Shown piece after piece: positions 56,857 to 64,000 of a DNA stretch of 64,000 nucleotides (its first letter is position 1; the number at the start of each line of letters is the position of its first letter). The DNA lies in assembly GCA_018287875.1 (NCBI GenBank), contig JAGVVL010000009.1, forward strand, positions 2,356,001 through 2,420,000, read 5' to 3'. The position numbers and the translations under genes are program-made. This DNA comes from Nigrospora sphaerica (lineage: Eukaryota > Ascomycota > Sordariomycetes > Amphisphaeriales > Apiosporaceae). The notes beneath the pieces were generated by a model that saw only the letters and a program-made list of their open reading frames with translations, was not told the DNA's origin and did no database searches.

Positions 56857-58636
56857 ATGGTCTCTCAGAATGAACCCGCCGAGATGGTGAAGGGCACCCG
56901 TGCCACGGCCAAGCAGGCATGGGGTGACTTATTCATCTGGAAGCAGAGGGTCGTCATCACCAACGACCTTGGTGAGAGCCACGCCGAATGGCGGGCCCCT
57001 CCGCCTCTCAAGAACCCCATCTCGCTGTTCATGCTGCTCTCGGCCAAGGATTGGCTCTACTTCCTCGTCGGCCTCTTTGCCTGGACGGCCGACGCCTTTG
57101 ACTTCCACGCTCTGTCTATCCAGACGGTCAAGGTAAGGCTGCCGTTTCTGCTATACCCCAGCGGGCCACGACTGACATGAAGCCTCGAAGCTTGCGGATT
57201 ACTATAATACGACCAAGACGGAAATCACGACCGCCATCACGTTGACGCTCCTTTTGAGATCAATTGGTGCTGCCATCTTCGGTCTGTTGGGAGATCGCTT
57301 CGGCCGAAAATGGCCCATGGTTGCCAACATGATCATCCTTGGTGAGTCACTACTATGATGCTTCGCTCTCCGCCGCCATTCGCCCATGCTGACCTTCCAA
57401 TCAGGTCTTTTGCAGATCGCTACCATCTACAGCACAAACTTCCAGCAATTTCTGGCTGTTCGTTCGCTGTTCGGGCTGTTCATGGGCGGTGTCTATGGCA
57501 ACGCTGTCGCCATGGCTTTGGAGAACTGCCCGTACGTTTTTACCTGGGCCCCGCTGCCGGCAGCGCCCAAGCTAACATGAAATCCTAGTACGGACGCTCG
57601 TGGCTTGATGAGTGGCATTCTGCAGCAAGGCTATTCGCTCGGATATGTTCTGGCTGCCTGTGCCAACTTGGGAGTTGGTGGCGAGACTGTAAGAAACCGG
57701 ACGCATACACACCCTCGAAGACCGTTTGCTGACATGAAATATCAGGATACGTGGAAAACTGTTTTCTGGATCGCTGCCGGCCTTTCTATTGCTGCCGGCC
57801 TCATTCGCTGCTGCTTCCCCGAGTCGGAGCAGTTCATCGAGGCCAAGAAGAACAAGCAGCACATTACAGCCGGCGACTTCTGGAAAGAGACCAGATCGAT
57901 GTTGGCCAACGAGTGGAAGATGTGCATCTACTGCATCATCCTGATGACGTGGTTCAACTACTACTCACACACGAGCCAGGACAGCTACACGACCTTCATG
58001 AGGACGCAAAAGGAGCTGGCCAACGCTCCCGCCACGCGCGCCAGCATCTTGATGAAGGTCGGCGCCTGTGTGGGCGGCACCATTATCGGCTACCTCTCGC
58101 AGTTCGTCGGCCGCCGCCGCGCCATCGTCTGCTCGGCCCTGATGAGCTGCTTCTTGATCCCGGCCTGGATCTTGCCCGAGGGCGAGGCGTCGTTGTCGGC
58201 GAGCGGCTTCTTCATGCAGTTCTTCGTCCAGGGCGCCTGGGGCGTCATCCCTATCCACCTCAACGAGCTGTCGCCCGCGGCGTACCGGTCCAGCTTCCCC
58301 GGCATCACGTACCAGCTGGGCAACATGATCTCGTCGCCGTCGGCGCAGATCGTCAACGCCATTGCCGAGTCCACCTTTATCACCAGCAAGTCGGGCAAGC
58401 GCGTCGAGGCCTACGGCCCCGTCATGGGCATCGCCACCGTCATCATCGCCATCGGTATTGCCGTCACCACGGCCCTCGGGCCCGAGAAGCGCGGCCGCGA
58501 GCTCAACGCCGGCCCCGCCGGCACGCACGTCGAGCACGCCCACGACGTCGAGAAGGCCGTCGACGTGGCCTCGATCGCCGAGACCAAGTCGGTTGCCGCC
58601 GCCGAACACAAGCCCGTCGTCGAGCACAAGCCTTAA
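56857..58636 (+). CDS. JEN-family monocarboxylate permease (lactate/pyruvate/acetate)
   Basis: 514 residues in five exons, join(56857..57132,57191..57341,57405..57531,57589..57688,57746..58636), with introns of 57-63 bases. It is a major-facilitator proton symporter. NYYSHTSQDSYTTF (around residues 288-301) is an exact match to the JEN signature N-x-x-(S/T)-H-x-(S/T)-Q-D-x-x-x-T that forms the carboxylate path. FAWTADAFDFHALSIQTVK opens helix 1. LLGDRFGRKWPM is the loop 2-3 motif. Helix 5 comes from GLMSGILQQGYSLGY. The C-terminal tail is rich in Glu, His and Ala. JEN genes are usually induced by carboxylates and repressed by glucose. The start at 56857 has gcaaccATGG context; an in-frame ATG 26 codons upstream is probably leader. 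Confidence 0.94.
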
Positions 58637-59277
58637 AACCCCTCGGTGTTCCCGCGTGCCCCACCCCCGTAGACAGAGACGGGGCCTACAGGGCGAAGCT
58701 ACTTGCCTTCACAGTTCAGTGCTACGTCGGTGGGTGCATGGTGGGTTCATGCTATGGACCCCGTCGCGCAAGGCGCCTGTGGGGGATAGAAGGCGATTCG
58801 CCTAGCCCAGATTATGTATTTATATAGCGCACGAATGTTACGAATCCTGCACGTCTCAATCTTTGAGCTACCTGGCTATGAGGTCCTTGGTGCAACATAA
58901 GCGTCCGCTCGTGAGATCGCTCACTAGAGAGTAACGAAACATGCCGCGGACTCTTGGCTGCCAGCTGCGGGAAAGTCAAACCAAATAAAAAAAGTATAAT
59001 GCACCCCGGTTGACGCCGTTCTTGCCAAAACCCAACAGTTCTCGTCCCATATATACCAGGGGCAAATCGCCGCCAATGCACAGCCACACATGTCGGTTCC
59101 ACCGTACATGTCGATCGCGATTAACCATACTTTCATCTCGTCGTGGCGTGGGGGGGCATGGCCGCGCCTACCCCGTGGCGCCCAGGCGGGCTTTGCCGCC
59201 GGTCTGGGGCCTCAGGATGCGCGATGGCCGCCCCTTTTCGAAATCGTACACGCCCGGCCCCGTCCCCGTTCCCCTTC
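58637..59277. other. Spacer between convergent genes
   Basis: 641 bases joining the 3' ends of the JEN permease and the Zn2Cys6 gene. It contains an A-rich tract near 58980-58995. No exon was recognised. Confidence 0.6.
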
Positions 59278-61444
59278 TCACTCCATCATGATATCGCCGG
59301 CGTGAATGGAGCCCGCGTCGTCGGTAGTGTCGGTGGAGGCGCCGAGGGAGCCCTTGCGGGCGGCGGAGTCGGCCAGTTGTTGGGGGTTGAGGTAGCGGGC
59401 GCGGCTCAGGCCGATGGCCTCGAGCTGACGCATGATGTGCTCGCCGATGGCCCAGCGCGAGGCGAAGAAGTGGAGGCCCTCGTAGCGGTCGCGGATGCGC
59501 TCCTCGATCAGGGGGCGCTCCTCGGGGTAGAAGAGGAGGCGGCGGGCGAAGCCGGTGCAGGCGAGGAAGCAGCTCGTCGCCGCCGTCGGCGCCGACATGA
59601 CCGTCACCTGCAGCGGCGGCGGCACGCGCGCGAGCCGGTCGTAGAGCCGGCACGCGATGTCGACGCTGATCTGGCACGCGAACTGCAGCGCCGCCAGCGC
59701 GCACGCGATGTCCGACGTCGTGTCCCGCGCCAGCATCCGCATCGGCAGCGGCGCTGCCTCCTCCGACGGCGGTACGTAGGGAAGGTACAAAGTAAACAAG
59801 GCCCTGGTGTGTACGAAAAGGGGGTTCGTTAGTACGCCCGCTGTTCAAAAGTTCTCGGCTCTCGCGCCCCAGCCGTACGCGCTAGCGATGGTTGTCTTGG
59901 GGGGCCGGGGACGGGGCGCTTCTTACGAAATACACATGGAGAAGCAATCAATCTCCTTCTCCCAGTGGCGGGAGTCCTCAATCAGCGTTTGGGTGGCGGA
60001 GCGGATCTCGGCGTCGAGGTGTTGAAACGACGAGACGGCGGGCAAGGATCCCGAACTATCACGCTCCAGATTCCACCGCAGCGTGCGATGTAATATGTTG
60101 GCCACCTGGGCCGCCTTTTGTATCGGCTGCAGGTTGGGGTTCACGGCTTTGCCCACGGGCACGCGGGCGGAATTTTGATGCAAGGACAGGGGGCCTCGCA
60201 GGTTGTCACTGATGTTGGCGGCCGGCAACACGGTCGTCGGCTGGGGCGATTCGATGATGAAGGGCAGATGCTTGGCGGTTTGGTCCGAGTGGATGGATCT
60301 GCGCGGGCATCAGTTCAGCCCGACCTCTCACGCCAGGGTCGGCCCGCGGTTGGGCGGAGGGGGGGGGGGGGGGGGGGTTACGTACTGGTCCATGATGAAC
60401 ATGCTCCACCATATGCCCGTCGCTTCCTCTTCCTCCATGTTGGACCAGGCCGTACCGATGCTATCGACCTGGCCCGGCTTGATGTTGAGCACGCGGGCGG
60501 CCACGGCGGCATCGCCCAGGGTACGGTAGCTCCGGGCCGGCTCGCCGTGGCCGAACTCGAACAGGGACAGCAGGACCAGGCTCTGGACCAACAAGACGGT
60601 GGGTTCCTCGCAGCACATCAGGGCCAGCATGCGCTTCACGGCCCAGTAGTCGCTGTCGAAGACGGCGCTCGCGCCCTCCTTGGGCACGGGACGCGTGGCC
60701 AGGTGCATCGTGACGAGGAGCAGCGCCTGATGGGGCGTCATGGCGGGCGCGTCGTGGCCGGGGCTGGCGGTGTGGCGGTCGAGGGAGGCTTCGTCGCTCA
60801 CCGAGTCGGACCGCATCGAGTCGCATTCGGCGTAGCGGAAGGGGTCGAAGGCGCGGTGGAAAAGGACGGGGTGCAGGGCGCCGAGCCAGGGGTTCACGTA
60901 CTCGAAGAAGACGTCGGCGACGGTGGTCCAGTCGGTCTCGTGGGCCCGGAGGATGGCCAGGATCGGGGCCGACGGCAGGTCCTGGGCGGGGTCGAAGCGG
61001 CCCAGCGCCGCCACGGCGTCGACGCCGACGTCACCCGGACCGGCGAGGGCGGCGGTGAAGGTGCCGACCTTTTGGGACTCGCCGACCATGTAGTAGTAGG
61101 CGCACGTCGCCGACAGGCGCGAGCACCGCGAGCATTTGGGGAGCGTCCTGTCGCACTTTCGCTTGCTCATGCGACATTTGGCGCACGCGCGCGGGGCGCA
61201 CTCGGTGCGCGGCGCGCAATCCGTTCTGCGAAAAGGCGCGACGCCGGTCAATATCAACTGGGCCGAGACGCCGCGCGGGAGGAGGGGAGACGGTAACGGC
61301 CACGGCCACGGTAACGGGACAAGGGGGGGGGGTTCGGGAAGCGCCTCACCTGAAGGAGGACGACTGGGACAGGCCGGCGCCGGCATCCGTGCCGTCGGCC
61401 GACAGCGGCGGCGAATGCAGACGCGCCTCATTTGCGCTAACCAT
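59278..61444 (-). CDS. Zn2Cys6 fungal transcription factor
   Basis: 610 residues, complement(join(59278..59803,59927..60298,60386..61225,61350..61444)); phases close, with introns of 123, 87 and 124 bases. The DNA-binding domain has cysteines 46, 49, 56, 63, 66 and 73 (CAKCRMSKRKCDRTLPKC), spacing C-x2-C-x6-C-x6-C-x2-C-x6-C. The middle part, with FFEYVNPWLGALHPVLFHR and TGIWWSMFIMDQ, is the fungal-specific transcription-factor domain (PF04082 type). It should bind CGG-containing sites in the nucleus. The convergent JEN permease is a possible target by position only. Intron 2 contains a run of 19 G on the plus strand next to its donor. The start at 61444 is preferred over 61606, because the extra sequence is low complexity with a G tract. 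Confidence 0.88.
60359..60377 (+). repeat. G19 tract inside an intron of the Zn2Cys6 gene
   Basis: A run of 19 G on the plus strand, which is C19 in the transcript, begins 8 bases after the 5' splice site of the intron at 60299-60385. A second run of 16 G (61482-61497) lies just upstream of the gene's start codon. Confidence 0.85.
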
Positions 61445-63178
61445 AGCGGCGGCCCGTGGTTGGTGATGGCGTCCAAGGGGAGGGGGGGGGGGGGGGGATG
61501 TCGGAATCGGAGGCCGTACTGCGACGGCGGGTGCGGCTGCGGGTGCGGCTGCTACTGCGGCTGCTACTGCTGGTCTCGGGCCGCGGCCGTGGGCGGTACT
61601 GCCCACTGTGCACGGCGACTGAGCAGCTGGGTTTCGGAAGGCGGAGGGCCCCGAGGGGTTCGTGGATCAGAGGCCAGGCTGCCCGCCGGGACTACGGATA
61701 CAGGTACAGGGCCGACGGAGACGCGCTCTCTCTGTTCACCGACGCGGGACGGACTGGGGCTGGGAACGGGGAACAGAGCAAAAAGAGAGGAGAGGAAGGG
61801 CCCGTCGTCGGCCGCGGGCAAAGGCTGGCGGCGGATACGATGACATAAGTAAGCGGCCTAGCTCTCCTCAGCTATTGCTCGCTTAAGAACGAAGCCGGAC
61901 CCAGCCCTTGGCCGGCGGCAGTCCAGGGTCCGGGGGGCCCAGAGTGGAGAGGAGGAGGAAAGGGAGACGGCAAAAGTTGGTGCGCATATCGATCCAAATT
62001 CGCTCCGCCCCGGAGGACAAACCTCTCTCACGCATCAGCGAGTTCGAGTCGAGCCAAGTCGACCCCAACACCCAGGTACTACTACAGGTACGTAGGTGTG
62101 TACTTGAACTAACTACCTCAGGTGGTACGGAGTACCAGGGCGCCTAGTAGGGCAGACTGACGAACAGACTGACGGGCAAACAGGGGCACACACATGGGAC
62201 GCCCTCAAATTGACCCGAGGGAAAACAAACGGAACTCTCCCCCAAAAGGCCCTAGGTCCAGCGCGATTCGTGGCCGGAGTGCTGCCGCGCAGCTTGGGCA
62301 CCCCATTCCATCCTCGTCGTCCATCCCAAGTCAACTGGAGGGGTACCTTTCGAAGTGGATAGTTCATTCTCGAGCGTGTACGCTAACTACTAGTACCTAC
62401 CCAGTTGAGATTCTTAGGTACAATAGCCCTGGGAAATGGATGTCTGGGACCTATTCAAATATGCACACGAGGCCTGCAGTAGGTATGTACATCCATGTCA
62501 TCTGCATGCAAGTCCGGCGGCGCGGCCGGCAGAAGGCGCCTGCCGCGCGCATTTACCAAAGATGCAACCTAACGACCCAGACAAGCCGCAACCCCCCCTT
62601 TCGTCGACCTAGTTCACCTCTTATTCATGTACACGTAGGTAACGTGCCTAACTTACCGCCGTCGGCATCCTTTTTACGACGGCCTGTGTATTCGTCGACG
62701 GGCCCGTGGGGCTGACCGCCGCCCATTATCCGGAAAGTCTCATGGGTGGCCCTGGGGTTGAGGCTGGGATGTGCGTGCACTAGCCCGGGGGTTTGTTGTG
62801 TGGCCTCCCAGTGGATGGATGTCGCGAGTGCTCCGCCCCGCTGCCCATGAATCCCCATCCCATACGCGCTGGATGGAAACTCAGAGAGACAGGCCACCAT
62901 CAGCCCCGACGTCTCCTCCACCACTTTTCCTGCCCTACTGCCCTGTTATCGCGCCCGAGCCAGCCCGACACTCTCCGAGTGGATGACTCCTGGCCTCCCT
63001 TGGGAGAAAGGCGGCGGCATGTGTCTGTATGCGCCCCCTACTTGAGGGTGCACACGTCTGTTCGGCCCGAGGTGGCCGTCTGCTCCGCAACGCCACGAAT
63101 CGTACGAATCTCTCGAGCGGGCCGGTGGGGTGCGACGCAAGTGCGGTCCACACGCAGTGGTAAGGCGGTTCCGGGGCT
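61445..63178. other. Intergenic region, no gene recognised
   Basis: 1.73 kb between two minus-strand genes. It holds a G16 tract at 61482-61497 and several GTACCTA/TAGGTAC motifs (62080-62110, 62385-62440). No exon was recognised. Confidence 0.5.
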
Positions 63179-64000
63179 CTAGGCTCGGTCCGGGTCCCGG
63201 CCGTTGGGTGCCGGGGCGCCTCCAGGGGTCCCCGCCGCCGCCGCTGGCGGCTCCTCGTCTCTCTTGGCCGTCCCCGGCAGGCGCACCAAGAGCAACATAG
63301 CCGTGGTAACGAGGGCGAGCAGCCCGACGCCCAGGTACGGAAGTCCCCGCGCCGCGCCCCCGGCCCGCATGCCCCGGGAATAAAGCCCGGCCAGGAGGGG
63401 CTCGGCGTAAAGGATGCCCGCGCTCTGCACTGTCGAGTCGAGGGTGTAGAGCCGCGCCACCTGCGCGGGCCCGACGTACAGGGACATGCAGCTCCGGACC
63501 AGGCTGCTCGCGCCCGACCCCAGCGCCAGCACCACCAGGCCCGTGACGAACCCCCCGACCGACGGCGCCCAAGCGAGCGTGACGGCGCCGAGGCTCGCCA
63601 CGGCAAATGACCACCGCGCCAGCATCAGGTCGCGCCGTCGGTCGCTGCCGACGTGAAGGAACCGCGGGGCCGTCGGTCTGCGCACATAGCCCGAGAGCCA
63701 CGGCATGACGACCAGCACGGCCACGACGTGTGCGACGCCGTACGCCGTCTGGACGTACCCGGTTTCCTCCACCTTGATTCCGTATCTCTTGGATACGTAA
63801 AGCGAGAGGATCTTGGACGTACATATTAGGATGGGTATCGAGGTGAAGTTGGTCCCAACAAGCAAGACGAGTGACGGCGTTTTGAACATGGTGAGTGAAC
63901 TCCTCAGTTCTGCGAGGCAATCCCGCAGCCTCGCCCAAGCACCCGTGTCCCGAGCACCGCCTCCGCCAGGGGACGTGTGTAGTGTCTCGGGGAAGCACAG
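63179..64000 (-). CDS. MFS transporter, C-terminal part, cut by the window edge
   Basis: At least 273 residues; the frame is open through base 64000, so the N-terminal half lies outside. The visible part begins CFPETL at the central loop, then LAELRSSLTMFKTPSLVLL leads into the second set of six helices. SKILSLYVSKRYGIK after helix 7 and LARLYTLDSTVQSAG-like VARLYTLDSTVQ after helix 10 are typical of fungal MFS proteins loosely related to SLC46-like and drug-exporter groups. GLLALVTTAMLLLVRLPG is the last helix. An ATG at 63889 is internal and not the true start. The substrate is unknown. Confidence 0.82.
   Translation of the reverse strand: MCFPETLHTSPGGGGARDTGAWARLRDCLAELRSSLTMFKTPSLVLLVGTNFTSIPILICTSKILSLYVSKRYGIKVEETGYVQTAYGVAHVVAVLVVMPWLSGYVRRPTAPRFLHVGSDRRRDLMLARWSFAVASLGAVTLAWAPSVGGFVTGLVVLALGSGASSLVRSCMSLYVGPAQVARLYTLDSTVQSAGILYAEPLLAGLYSRGMRAGGAARGLPYLGVGLLALVTTAMLLLVRLPGTAKRDEEPPAAAAGTPGGAPAPNGRDPDRA

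Noticed and set aside
57751..58827. 358-codon plus-strand frame overlapping the last exon of the JEN permease
   Set aside because: It is a +2 frame shadow, His/Arg-rich with no motif; the JEN frame carries the exact family signature.

Overview
This window is nuclear DNA from a filamentous ascomycete (Pezizomycotina, most likely Sordariomycetes). The evidence is many short introns (about 50-125 bases) with GT...AG ends and CTRAC-type branch sites, GC-rich codon use, genes spaced by 1-2 kb, and several fungal-type families: Zn2Cys6 regulator, JEN carboxylate permease, UapA-type purine permease, PTR2 transporter and an RPEL-repeat protein. No rRNA genes, transposase or CRISPR array were seen. 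Exon coordinates were worked out by eye from frames, splice signals and family alignment, so individual junctions may be off by a few bases.

Left half (1-36.5 kb): mainly housekeeping genes. These are the 3' part of NBS1 (DNA-break repair), a membrane-anchored cytochrome b5 protein, a large low-complexity coiled-coil protein of unknown function, an intron-containing tRNA-Pro(AGG), a small ABM/Dabb-like protein, the CoA-pathway enzyme phosphopantetheine adenylyltransferase (CAB4 type), a DCAF7/WDR68 WD40 protein, transcription elongation factor SPT5, an MFS transporter, a multi-spanning membrane protein with a 23-base micro-exon, a secreted histidine phosphatase with a decayed inverted copy nearby, an RPEL protein and an MFS sugar transporter.

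Right half (36.5-64 kb): sparser and dominated by nutrient uptake. It starts with about 5.8 kb that holds no recognisable gene. A ten-exon POT/PTR2 peptide transporter, a maltose/galactoside-type O-acetyltransferase, a UapA/UapC-like urate-xanthine permease, a decayed MFS transporter, a JEN-type monocarboxylate permease facing a Zn2Cys6 regulator, and an MFS transporter cut by the window edge follow.

The most interesting signal is at 8004-8228. The stop of the 924-residue coiled-coil protein is TGA followed by CTA, the best known readthrough context in fungi and animals. The same frame then stays open for 73 codons, and nine in-phase 15-base repeats encode a T/A/K/S/D-rich tail with mainly coding-like base changes. 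A weak 54-base in-frame intron that would remove the stop is the main competing explanation. Other points are a GC-AG intron in the RPEL gene, the inverted decayed copy of the phosphatase last exon, two decayed protein genes, and an ordered TCGGG/CCCGA array in the purine permease promoter.
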